Notes: generated by a model not told the origin, from the sequence alone. A stretch of 6,082 nucleotides of DNA from Candidatus Omnitrophota bacterium (GCA_028717105.1 JAQUOM010000091.1:1-6082); one strand, 5' to 3'. Numbered from the stretch's first letter, positions 1-5,970 are shown. Program-made: numbers and translations.

Positions 1-2405
1 GGTGGGCCGCCGAGAAGCTCTATCGGGCTGTCCCGGATAAATCCAGGCCGAAATATTATGTCCTGGAGATGTTTCCTTACCCGTCCGGCCGCATCCACAT
101 GGGGCACGTGCGCAATTATACGATCGGTGACGTCGTGGCCCGTTATAAGTCCTTGCAGGGTTTTCGCGTGCTTCATCCCATGGGGTACGACGCTTTTGGC
201 CAGCCCGCCGAGAACGCCGCCATCAAGCATAAGTCGGATCCGCAAACGTGGACGCTTAAGTGTATCGATGACATGAAAAAAGAGCTTTTGCGCATGGGGT
301 TTTCCTATGATTGGGACAGAGAGCTTTCTACTTGTCTTCCGGAATACTACCGGTGGAACCAGTGGATCTTCTTGAAGATGTGGGAGCGGGGGCTTGCTTA
401 CAAGAAGGCCTCCGGAGTCAACTGGTGTCCGAGCTGCGAAACGACGCTTGCGAACGAAGAGGTGGTTGGAGGCGGATGCTGGCGCTGTCACACGCCGGTC
501 GTGGAAAAAGAACTTGAACAGTGGTATTTGAAGATCACCGCATACAAGGATCGCCTGCTTGACGATCTCGCCTTGCTGGAACATTGGCCGGAACGTGTCG
601 TCGCCATGCAGAAGAACTGGATTGGCAAGAGCTACGGCGTCGAGATCTTTTTTAAGCTCGAAAACGGCGATGTCTTGCGCGTTTTCACGACGCGGCCGGA
701 CACCATTTTCGGCGCGACATATGTCGTGCTGGCCCCCGAACATCCCCTTGTCAAGATATTGATCGCCGGCCGGCCCCAGGAAAAAGAAGTTTTGCGTTTT
801 ATCGACAAAGTCCTCAAGGAATCCAAGATGGCGCGCGTGGCCGAAGATACCGCGAAGGAAGGATGTTTCACGGGTGCCTATGCCGTCAATCCCGTTAATG
901 GCGAAAAGATCCCTGTTTGGGTCGCGGATTATGTCCTCATGGAATACGGGACAGGCGCGATCATGGCGGTGCCGACGCACGACCAGAGGGATTTTCTTTT
1001 TGCCAAAGAATACGGGCTGCCTATGCGTATCGTCATCCAGCCTCAAGGCGCCCCGCAGGCGGCAGAGACGCTCCGGGAGGCCTTTGAGATGGAAGGTACT
1101 ATGGTGAATTCCGGCGCGTTCAACGGTCTATCCAGCGACGACGCCAAGAAAAAGATAGCCCTGTGGATGGAAGAGAAGATGATGGGCAAAATCGCCGTCC
1201 ATTGGCGCCTGAGGGACTGGCTTGTTTCGCGCCAGCGTTATTGGGGAACGCCTATCCCCGTCGTTTATTGCGCGTCCTGCGGCGTGGTCGGTGTGCCCTA
1301 TGAGGAACTGCCGGTTGTTTTGCCTAAAGACGCCACGTTTACCGGTGAAGGCGGGAGTCCTTTGGGGAAAGTTAAAGCGTTCGTTGAAACGACGTGCCCG
1401 AAATGCGGAAAGCCCGCCCGACGGGAGACTGACACGATGGCAACATTCATCGATTCGTCCTGGTATTTCCTGAGGTTTTGTTCTCCCCGGGAAAACAAGG
1501 CGCCTTTTGACCAGCAAGAAGCCGCCTATTGGATGCCGGTCGACCAGTATATCGGCGGCATCGAACATGCGGTTTTGCATCTGTTGTATTCCCGCTTTTT
1601 CACGAAATTTCTCTCCGATGAAGGATTGGTCCGTGTGCGCGAGCCGTTCCATCGGCTCCTGACGCAAGGGATGGTGCTTAAAGAGGGCGAGGTCATGTCA
1701 AAGTCCCGTGGCAATATCGTCGATCCAGACGAGATCATTAAAAATTACGGCGCCGATACCTTGAGATTATTCATTCTTTTCGCCGCGCCGCCGGAGGCCG
1801 AACTTGACTGGAACGAAAAAGGGATGGACGGCGCCTGGCGGTTTTTGAACCGCGTCTGGCGCCTTGCGGATGCGTTGTCCGGCGATACGCGGACGGCTTC
1901 CCTGTCTTCGGCTGCGACGGCCTGTGTCACAAAGAAGATGCACCAGACGATCAAAAAAGTCACCTCCGACATGGAGGGAGGTTTTAAATTCAATACGGCG
2001 ATCTCCGGCATCATGGAGCTGGTCAACGAACTCTACAAGCTCTCCGAAGCCGAGATGCGTTCGGCCCAGGCCGCCGAAGCCGTCCGGGCGATTGTCCTGT
2101 TGCTTGCGCCTTTTGTGCCTCATATTTGCGAAGAGATGTGGCGGATGCTGGGCGGCACGGCAAGCATTTTCACTGCGCCCTGGCCCGCGTTCGATCCGGC
2201 CCTTCTCGTCGAAGAGGAAGCGACGTATGTCGTCCAGGTCAACGGCAAGGTCCGCTCCAAGATTGTCCTGAGCCTTGCCGCCCGGCAGGACGAAGTAAAG
2301 ACAGCGGCCCTGGAAGATGCCAAGATCCGTGAATGGACAGCGGGTAAAGTCGTTCAAAAAGTGATCGTGGTCCCCGGGAAACTCGTCAGCATCGTCGTGT
2401 CATGA
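1..2405 (+). CDS. leuS: Leucyl-tRNA synthetase (LeuRS), 5'-truncated by the window edge
   Basis: Class I aminoacyl-tRNA synthetase that charges tRNA-Leu with leucine in the cytoplasm and edits mischarged products. The reading frame is open from base 3, giving 800 codons; only about 15 N-terminal residues are missing by comparison with the family. Numbering from the first whole codon: the class I HIGH signature is HMGH at 32-35, inside the LeuRS-typical MFPYPSGRIHMGH. A zinc module has CPSC at 142-145 and CWRC at 159-162. The CP1 editing domain shows TTRPDTIFG from 229 and HDQRD at 326-330, which holds the family's conserved aspartate. A second cysteine set is at 423/426 and 465/468. RRETDTM and DSSWYF follow, then the KMSKS loop as VMSKS at 564-568. 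The C-terminus has VNGKVRSK and ends in VPGKLVSIVVS, as full-length bacterial LeuRS does. The stop overlaps the next gene's start. No damage is seen. The ATG at 69 is internal, not the start. Confidence 0.98.
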   Translation, partial: WAAEKLYRAVPDKSRPKYYVLEMFPYPSGRIHMGHVRNYTIGDVVARYKSLQGFRVLHPMGYDAFGQPAENAAIKHKSDPQTWTLKCIDDMKKELLRMGFSYDWDRELSTCLPEYYRWNQWIFLKMWERGLAYKKASGVNWCPSCETTLANEEVVGGGCWRCHTPVVEKELEQWYLKITAYKDRLLDDLALLEHWPERVVAMQKNWIGKSYGVEIFFKLENGDVLRVFTTRPDTIFGATYVVLAPEHPLVKILIAGRPQEKEVLRFIDKVLKESKMARVAEDTAKEGCFTGAYAVNPVNGEKIPVWVADYVLMEYGTGAIMAVPTHDQRDFLFAKEYGLPMRIVIQPQGAPQAAETLREAFEMEGTMVNSGAFNGLSSDDAKKKIALWMEEKMMGKIAVHWRLRDWLVSRQRYWGTPIPVVYCASCGVVGVPYEELPVVLPKDATFTGEGGSPLGKVKAFVETTCPKCGKPARRETDTMATFIDSSWYFLRFCSPRENKAPFDQQEAAYWMPVDQYIGGIEHAVLHLLYSRFFTKFLSDEGLVRVREPFHRLLTQGMVLKEGEVMSKSRGNIVDPDEIIKNYGADTLRLFILFAAPPEAELDWNEKGMDGAWRFLNRVWRLADALSGDTRTASLSSAATACVTKKMHQTIKKVTSDMEGGFKFNTAISGIMELVNELYKLSEAEMRSAQAAEAVRAIVLLLAPFVPHICEEMWRMLGGTASIFTAPWPAFDPALLVEEEATYVVQVNGKVRSKIVLSLAARQDEVKTAALEDAKIREWTAGKVVQKVIVVPGKLVSIVVS

Positions 2406-2740
2406 TCTCGCTAACTTTGCAGGAACGGAAAGTCCTGATTTTTTTGTGCGTCCTTTTGGGTGCGGGCCTCTTTTTGACGCATGGACGCAAGGCCGCGGAT
2501 TGCAACCATTGCCTTATTGAAGTCTATGGAGACGAGGATCGAGCCCGCGCCCTGGACTTAAACCGGGCGACTTTTCAGGAGTTGGTGGCTTTGCCGGGGA
2601 TCGGCGAGAAGACCGCCGAGGCGATCCTGAAAGTCCGGTCGCTTAAAGGCAGATTCAACAGCGTCGATGAGCTTGAAGTCCTGAAAGGGATCAGCGGCCA
2701 GAAAGCCCGTGATCTTAAGAAATATTTGTTCGTGACGTAA
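2402..2740 (+). CDS. ComEA-like membrane-anchored helix-hairpin-helix DNA-binding protein
   Basis: Small protein of 112 residues. A short N-terminal stretch (1-10) is followed by one hydrophobic segment at about 11-26 (VLIFLCVLLGAGLFL), most likely an uncleaved anchor. Residues 50-112 form a double helix-hairpin-helix domain of the ComEA type: ALDLNRAT leads in, the first hairpin is LPGIGEKTAEAI at 64-75, GRFNSVDEL is the usual linker, and the second hairpin is LKGISGQKARDL at 94-105. In ComEA this fold binds the backbone of incoming DNA outside the inner membrane and hands it to ComEC, a candidate for which is encoded downstream. The start ATG overlaps the leuS stop (ATGA) and has no clear Shine-Dalgarno, so translation is probably coupled to leuS. 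A CNHC pair at 34-37, between anchor and domain, is unusual. Family assignment is firm. A role in DNA uptake is inferred, since short HhH proteins also serve in repair. Confidence 0.82.
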   Translation: MISLTLQERKVLIFLCVLLGAGLFLTHGRKAADCNHCLIEVYGDEDRARALDLNRATFQELVALPGIGEKTAEAILKVRSLKGRFNSVDELEVLKGISGQKARDLKKYLFVT

Positions 2741-2891
2741 TCTCCGGCAACGGTTACGGCCATGATGTCCGTGCGTGAAATAACCAAGAAACAGGATACG
2801 AACAAATCCCCGATATTCGATCATCAAACGATATTCGGTTATTGAATCCGGATGGATCGATTGCCTGGTTATTGTATCTTGCGAGGCGGTT

Positions 2892-2907
2892 ATTTCGTTA
2901 ACGAAAT
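2892..2907. promoter_or_regulatory. Perfect 16 bp palindrome, candidate operator
   Basis: ATTTCGTTAACGAAAT reads identically on both strands, centred between 2899 and 2900, about 90 bases ahead of the exbB-like start. Uninterrupted palindromes of this size in a promoter-containing spacer are often binding sites for dimeric regulators. Its left half also forms part of the inner inverted repeat of the spacer, so an RNA-structure explanation competes. No regulator gene is visible nearby and I do not recognise the site as a known operator. Confidence 0.3.
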
Positions 2908-2984
2908 TCGTAATTGAAACGGGCTAAGGTGACCGTTGCCAGGCGGCGTTAGCGATATGATGAAGGATCGGGCGAGAATCTAAC

Positions 2985-2990
2985 GAGGAG
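2985..2990 (+). promoter_or_regulatory. Ribosome binding site of the exbB-like gene
   Basis: GAGGAG lies five bases before the ATG at 2996, a good Shine-Dalgarno match. An in-frame TAA at 2981-2983 excludes any earlier start, so this site fixes the start of the gene. It is the clearest ribosome binding site in the window and suggests that the exbB-like gene opens its own translational unit. Confidence 0.75.
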
Positions 2991-2995
2991 CGTTT

Positions 2996-3616
2996 ATGTT
3001 ATATTTCATCATTAAAGGCGGGGTCATGATGATCCCGATCATCCTGGCGAGTATCGTCGGCGCAGGGATCATTGCAGAGCGTTTTTTTGTCATCCGGCGG
3101 GTTTACCGCCTGAATATGGCGGAATTTTCCGGACAGGTCCTGGGCCTGGTTGAAAAAAGCAGGTATAAGGAGGCGCTGGATGCCTGCAGCCAAAAGAAAG
3201 AATATCCCCTGGCCGCTATGTATGCGGCCGCGATCGAGAACCGGTTATTGTCGAGGCTGGAACTTGAAAAAGTCCTCGAGCGCATGGGAAATCATTACGT
3301 CAAGATACTGGAGAAGAGGCTGGGCGGACTGGTGTCGATCGTGGGGATTTCGCCGCTCATGGGATTCCTGGGGACGATCACGGGGCTCATCCGCGCGTTC
3401 ATGGCTTGGGAGAAGGCGGGCAACGAAGTGACGGTCAGCGCCCTGGCAAGCGGTATCTACGAGGCGATGATCACGACCGCCGCCGGCCTCATCGTCGCGA
3501 TCCCCTATTATCTGTGTTACAATTATTTCATCAGCCGCATCAAGTATTTTTCACACGAGTTGGATGATTATTCGTCTCAGCTTCTGGAACTTCTGACAAG
3601 AGGCAGGGTCCTGTGA
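2996..3616 (+). CDS. MotA/TolQ/ExbB family proton channel protein
   Basis: Inner-membrane protein of 206 residues, the length typical of short ExbB/TolQ proteins. Members form pentameric rings around an ExbD/TolR dimer and use proton flow to drive work across the envelope. Segment 1 is at about 9-27, ending in the usual AERF. A cytoplasmic domain runs from about 30 to 108, segment 2 is at about 111-134 with the family signature SPLMGFLGTITGLIRAF, and segment 3 is at about 155-178 with EAMITTAAGLIVAIPYY, matching the conserved E-A-x-x-T-T-A-x-G-L-x-V-A-I-P block. Glu156 and the Thr pair at 160-161 are the polar residues expected along the proton path. A good ribosome site precedes the start. 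The stop overlaps the start of the exbD-like gene (GTGA), which supports a two-subunit motor. The driven partner (TonB, TolA or another) is not in the window, so ExbB versus TolQ cannot be decided. Confidence 0.93.
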   Translation: MLYFIIKGGVMMIPIILASIVGAGIIAERFFVIRRVYRLNMAEFSGQVLGLVEKSRYKEALDACSQKKEYPLAAMYAAAIENRLLSRLELEKVLERMGNHYVKILEKRLGGLVSIVGISPLMGFLGTITGLIRAFMAWEKAGNEVTVSALASGIYEAMITTAAGLIVAIPYYLCYNYFISRIKYFSHELDDYSSQLLELLTRGRVL

Positions 3617-4038
3617 AGATTGCGCCGAACCGCCGCTACATGTTCAGCCTCGAGTCTGTCGCCATGACGGACATCGTCCTGAACATGTTCATTTTTTTCT
3701 TTATTTCCTTCAGTCTGATTTATACGTTCAGTCCGACGAAGGCCAAACACATCAAGGTCAATCTGCCTGCGGCTAAACACGTGATGAATCCCGGTTCGTC
3801 CGGCGGATATGTCACCATCGTCCTTTCCGGAGAGGGTCCGTTGTATCTGCAGGGGGAAGTCGTGACGACACAGGAATTGGAGGGCCGTCTTTCCGTGATG
3901 AGGCAGGACGATCCCGGTTTAACGGTGGTTGTTCAGATCGACCGTCTTGTGCCGTTTAAGAACGTGGTGCGCGTCCTGGACGTCTTGAACGGTTTAGGCA
4001 TTGAACGGTTGCGTATTGCCGCACAACAGGAAAAATGA
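3613..4038 (+). CDS. ExbD/TolR family biopolymer transport protein
   Basis: Partner subunit of the ExbB-like channel, 141 residues. A short cytoplasmic head is followed by one membrane helix at about 20-42 (starting DIVLNMFIFFF) and a periplasmic domain from about 45 to the end. Asp20 sits at the position of the essential protonatable aspartate of ExbD/TolR (the ID-V-x-L-x-x-x-I-x-F motif). KHIKVNLPAAK at about 48-58 matches the stretch that follows the helix in ExbD. The periplasmic part carries the expected VTIVLSGEGPLYLQGE and VVVQIDR strands and ends in a helix-strand unit (VLDVLNGLGIERLRIA). The start is GTG overlapping the exbB-like TGA stop, with AAGAGG at 3598-3603 as a ribosome site; an ATG at 3640 is a weaker alternative because it leaves only ten residues before Asp20. 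The gene ends two bases before a terminator-like hairpin. Confidence 0.92.
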   Translation: MKIAPNRRYMFSLESVAMTDIVLNMFIFFFISFSLIYTFSPTKAKHIKVNLPAAKHVMNPGSSGGYVTIVLSGEGPLYLQGEVVTTQELEGRLSVMRQDDPGLTVVVQIDRLVPFKNVVRVLDVLNGLGIERLRIAAQQEK

Positions 4039-4039
4039 T

Positions 4040-4067
4040 CCGTGCCGGCGGAGAGCCGGCGGTTTTT
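4040..4067 (+). terminator. Candidate intrinsic terminator after the exbD-like gene
   Basis: A stem of GCCGGC (4044-4049) with GCCGGC (4055-4060) closes a GGAGA loop. Two further C-G pairs (4040-4041 with 4061-4062) can form across a two-base bulge, and TTTTT follows at once (4063-4067). It begins two bases after the exbD-like stop. This is the classical layout of a factor-independent terminator on the + strand. It would separate the exbB/exbD-like pair from comEC or weaken read-through. A second, weaker hairpin (GGTTT 4061-4065 with AAACC 4075-4079) uses the same T run, so the two would be mutually exclusive. Confidence 0.6.
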
Positions 4068-4151
4068 CGCAGCGAAACCCTCAAAAACGCCTTTTTACCC
4101 GCACGTCCTTTCTCTTCAAGGGGTGTTTTTTCCGATCGGTCCTTTGGATCC

Positions 4152-5696
4152 ATGGAAAAATATCCCTTCTCTTTTTGTGTGCCGTCATTGACGGTCCTCG
4201 CAGGATGTTTTGCCGCCGGGATTTTGCTTCAATCTGTCTTTCCGGCCGGGCCGGGTTGCTTTATATTTTTGACACCGGCGGCCATGGCGGCATGCCTTGC
4301 GACGTTGTATCGGCCGAAATATTTTATTTTTTGCGCCGTCGGATGCGTGATGATTTTGGGGATGCATGCCGGAAGCGTCCGGTCTCTGGAAGCCAGGGAC
4401 AATGTGGCGCGGATAACGCAAGAGATCGCGGGGCCATGCCGGCTCGACGGCGTCGTTGTCAGCGAACGCTTTGAAGGCGATCGGGACGGCAGCTTTATCG
4501 TCGAAGCCCGTCGGATCAGCCGGGGAGAATCTTTTTGCCGTGTCAGCGGCCGCGTCCGTGTCCGGCTCAAGAAGTCCTTGCGCCGTGAAGACGGCCCGGA
4601 GGGGCGTCCGGTTGTTCTTATGTTTGCGGATAACGTCGTTTGTCCGGGCCGTTTTTCCGCCTTGAGCTCGTTTGACAGGCGTCTGGTGGCCGGGGGCGGC
4701 TGCGACGCGGTTTTTCTGCCGCAGGCGCCTGTGAAACGCTGCGGTTGGGATGGATCTTTGGCGATCGGCCGATGGGCGTTTGCGGCCCGCCAATATTTCG
4801 CTTCGCTCATTCGCGCTTATCATTCTCCGGAAGCGGCGCGCGTCATGGAAGGGATGCTTTTGGGCAGGAAAACCGCGCTTCCGGCGCAACTGCGCCAGGA
4901 CGCCGTGAGGGCCGGAACGTGGCATATTTTCGTCGTCAGCGGTTCGCATGTGGGGTTGGTCGCTTTCATCGTGGCCATGGTCTTGAAATTACTGCGCCTC
5001 AAAGGCAGGGTGCGTCTGGGGCTGGTTGTTTTACTTTTATGGGCTTACTGTTTTTTGACTGGCGCTTCGGCGCCGGTCCTGCGGGCGACCGTGATGTCGT
5101 GTGTGTTTTTCCTATGTCTTTATTTGGAGCGCAATCCTTTGTTCCTGAATGCATTGTGTATCGCAGGATGTGTCATTCTTTTATCGGACCCTCGCCAACT
5201 GTTCTCCCTTTCTTTCCAGTTGTCTTTTTTGAGCGTGTTTTCCATCTTCTGCCTTTTTCCTATCCTCGATCCGCGGGCTTTGCTCGACAGGATCGTTTCC
5301 CCGACGACCCTTCCGGGCCGATGGGGCAGGGGAGCGGCTGTCGCGGGAGCGGTATCTGTCTGCGCCTGGGTGGGGACAGCGCCTTTGATGGCTTGTGCGT
5401 TCGGCAATATCTCCTGGATCGGCATCGCCGCCAACATGGTGATCGTGCCTTTATCTGCGGTTGTGATGGCTGCCGGTTTTTCTTTTTTATGCCTGTCCTG
5501 GTGTGTTCCTGCGGCGCATTATCTGGCTGCAGCCGACGACGGTCTCGTGGCCGTTTTTCTCTCCATCAACAGGTACTTTGCCCGCATAGAAGGCGGGTAT
5601 GCCTCCGGCCTCCGCGTGCTTCCGGCCGTTGCCGCGGGGATCTATTTATCGCTGTTGTTTTTGGTCATTGTTTTTAAAAGAGAGAAACAAAGATAG
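4152..5696 (+). CDS. comEC: ComEC/Rec2 family DNA-uptake channel, short form without the metallo-beta-lactamase domain
   Basis: Polytopic inner-membrane protein, 514 residues from this start; in natural transformation ComEC forms the channel for single-stranded DNA. The first helices are at about 8-28 and 34-72. An OB-like DUF4131 region runs to about 190, with a loose FDRRLVAGG match to the usual FDYRRYL. The competence domain starts near 225: LLGRKTALP at 236-244, then GTWHIFVVSGSHVGLV at 255-270, which fits the H-x-x-x-x-SG-x-H-V-G signature. LTGASAPVLRATVM (302-315), LLSDPRQLFSLSFQLSF (343-359) and APLMACAFGN with AANMVIVPLS (410-435) follow. The protein ends just after the last helix, so the C-terminal metallo-beta-lactamase domain of full-length ComEC (usually 700-800 residues) is absent. 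The frame is open back to an ATG at 4035 overlapping the exbD-like stop, which would give 553 residues. I prefer 4152 because the extra 39 residues read through the terminator hairpin and lack family likeness. Neither start has a strong ribosome site. Confidence 0.9.
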   Translation: MEKYPFSFCVPSLTVLAGCFAAGILLQSVFPAGPGCFIFLTPAAMAACLATLYRPKYFIFCAVGCVMILGMHAGSVRSLEARDNVARITQEIAGPCRLDGVVVSERFEGDRDGSFIVEARRISRGESFCRVSGRVRVRLKKSLRREDGPEGRPVVLMFADNVVCPGRFSALSSFDRRLVAGGGCDAVFLPQAPVKRCGWDGSLAIGRWAFAARQYFASLIRAYHSPEAARVMEGMLLGRKTALPAQLRQDAVRAGTWHIFVVSGSHVGLVAFIVAMVLKLLRLKGRVRLGLVVLLLWAYCFLTGASAPVLRATVMSCVFFLCLYLERNPLFLNALCIAGCVILLSDPRQLFSLSFQLSFLSVFSIFCLFPILDPRALLDRIVSPTTLPGRWGRGAAVAGAVSVCAWVGTAPLMACAFGNISWIGIAANMVIVPLSAVVMAAGFSFLCLSWCVPAAHYLAAADDGLVAVFLSINRYFARIEGGYASGLRVLPAVAAGIYLSLLFLVIVFKREKQR

Positions 5697-5700
5697 GCCC

Positions 5701-5729
5701 TTGAGTTTAAAAAAGAGTTTTGTTATAAT
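5701..5729 (+). promoter_or_regulatory. Sigma-70-type promoter with extended -10
   Basis: TTGAGT (5701-5706, four of six to consensus) is followed by a spacer of exactly 17 bases and TATAAT (5724-5729, perfect). TG at 5721-5722 gives an extended -10 (TGTTATAAT). A start near 5735 is expected. It lies four bases after the comEC stop and no protein gene follows, so its product would be either a small non-coding RNA across the hairpin region or a long precursor reaching the tRNA. Confidence 0.7.
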
Positions 5730-5744
5730 CAGACATTCTCACGC

Positions 5745-5882
5745 GCACCTTTTGTGCCGATGCAGCGGTTCGGCGCGCTGCGCTTGCTCACCACGGGTCG
5801 AACCATCATGAGCAAGTGAACCTGTTGACAAGTTCGGGGGTCTTAAAGGGCGAACGCGTCGAAGGGCGCATCCTTATGATGC
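5745..5882. repeat. Hairpin-rich region: REP-like palindromic repeats or structured RNA
   Basis: Five consecutive hairpins can be drawn: GCAC/GTGC (5745-5748 with 5754-5757), GCAGCG/CGCTGC (5762-5767 with 5776-5781), CTTGCTCA/TGAGCAAG (5783-5790 with 5809-5816, 8 pairs), GTTCG/CGAAC (5832-5836 with 5851-5855) and GCATC/GATGC (5868-5872 with 5878-5882). TCGAA/TTCG units and GAGCAAG recur. To my eye this resembles the dispersed intergenic elements built on TTCGAC-AGGCTCA or CTCACCACGAAC type motifs that occur in many environmental bacterial genomes. That is recall, not a search. The alternative is a non-coding RNA read from the promoter just upstream. No known riboswitch, SRP, 6S or tmRNA core is recognised. 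Confidence 0.45.
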
Positions 5883-5934
5883 AGAAATTTATAGCAATAT
5901 AGCTTCCCGGATTTTCGCTTGCGTCCGGTCGGAA

Positions 5935-5966
5935 TCCCGGCTTCGCCGGCTGGCGAAACGCCGGGA
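5935..5966. repeat. Strong stem-loop, REP-like or transcript end
   Basis: TCCCGGC (5935-5941) pairs with GCCGGGA (5960-5966), and the stem continues as TTCGCC (5942-5947) with GGCGAA (5952-5957), with a two-base bulge (5958-5959) and a GGCT loop. That makes 13 pairs, the most stable stem in the window. No T run follows, so it is not a standard intrinsic terminator. Sequences of the CCCGGCTTCGCCGG kind are common as dispersed intergenic palindromes. It sits directly before the tRNA promoter. Confidence 0.5.
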
Positions 5967-5970
5967 CAGC

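Larger units (their letters stand above)
2741..2995. other. Intergenic spacer with nested inverted repeats
   Basis: There is no plausible gene on either strand here; the minus-strand frames over it lack a start signal and family features. Composition is more AT-rich than the flanking genes. Two nested inverted repeats are visible: 2746-2757 with 2929-2940 (11 of 12 bases complementary) and, inside it, 2777-2785 with 2888-2896 (9 of 9, extendable by two G-U pairs). CGATATTCG occurs directly repeated at 2811-2819 and 2829-2837, and GGTTATT at 2837, 2867 and 2888. A TATGAT box at 2956-2961 resembles a -10 element, but there is no matching -35 at normal spacing. No T-tailed terminator follows the comEA-like gene, so its transcript may continue into the exbB-like gene. 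Confidence 0.5.

Noticed and set aside
58..276. ATG-started frame at the left edge
   Set aside because: Out of frame with leuS, whose motifs run continuously from base 3.
1692..1706. VMSKS instead of KMSKS in LeuRS as a sign of inactivity
   Set aside because: The first position of the KMSKS loop varies among synthetases, and the catalytically important second lysine (567) is present.
1128..2357. Two long minus-strand frames (179 and 196 codons) opposite leuS
   Set aside because: Antisense shadows of a fully conserved leuS, with no ribosome sites and no domains.
2956..2961. TATGAT as the -10 of an exbB promoter
   Set aside because: The only -35-like hexamer nearby (TTGCCA, 2936-2941) is 14 bases away, too close, so it is not called as a promoter.
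4185..4949. 254-codon open frame on the - strand
   Set aside because: Antisense to comEC, with Arg/Lys/Pro-rich composition and no recognisable domain. comEC's own motifs explain the sequence.
4745..5677. 310-codon open frame on the + strand
   Set aside because: It lies wholly inside comEC in another frame, has no family likeness, and is rich in Arg/Gly/Phe as expected for a frame-shifted reading of a membrane protein gene.
5760..5819. 19-codon mini-ORF starting ATGCAGCGG after the promoter at 5701-5729
   Set aside because: No Shine-Dalgarno, and it runs through two palindromic hairpins. Such peptides are the usual chance translation of intergenic repeats.
5735..5882. Known riboswitch or housekeeping RNA (c-di-GMP, TPP, SAM, SRP, 6S, tmRNA)
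   Set aside because: None of the conserved core strings I know for these families is present.
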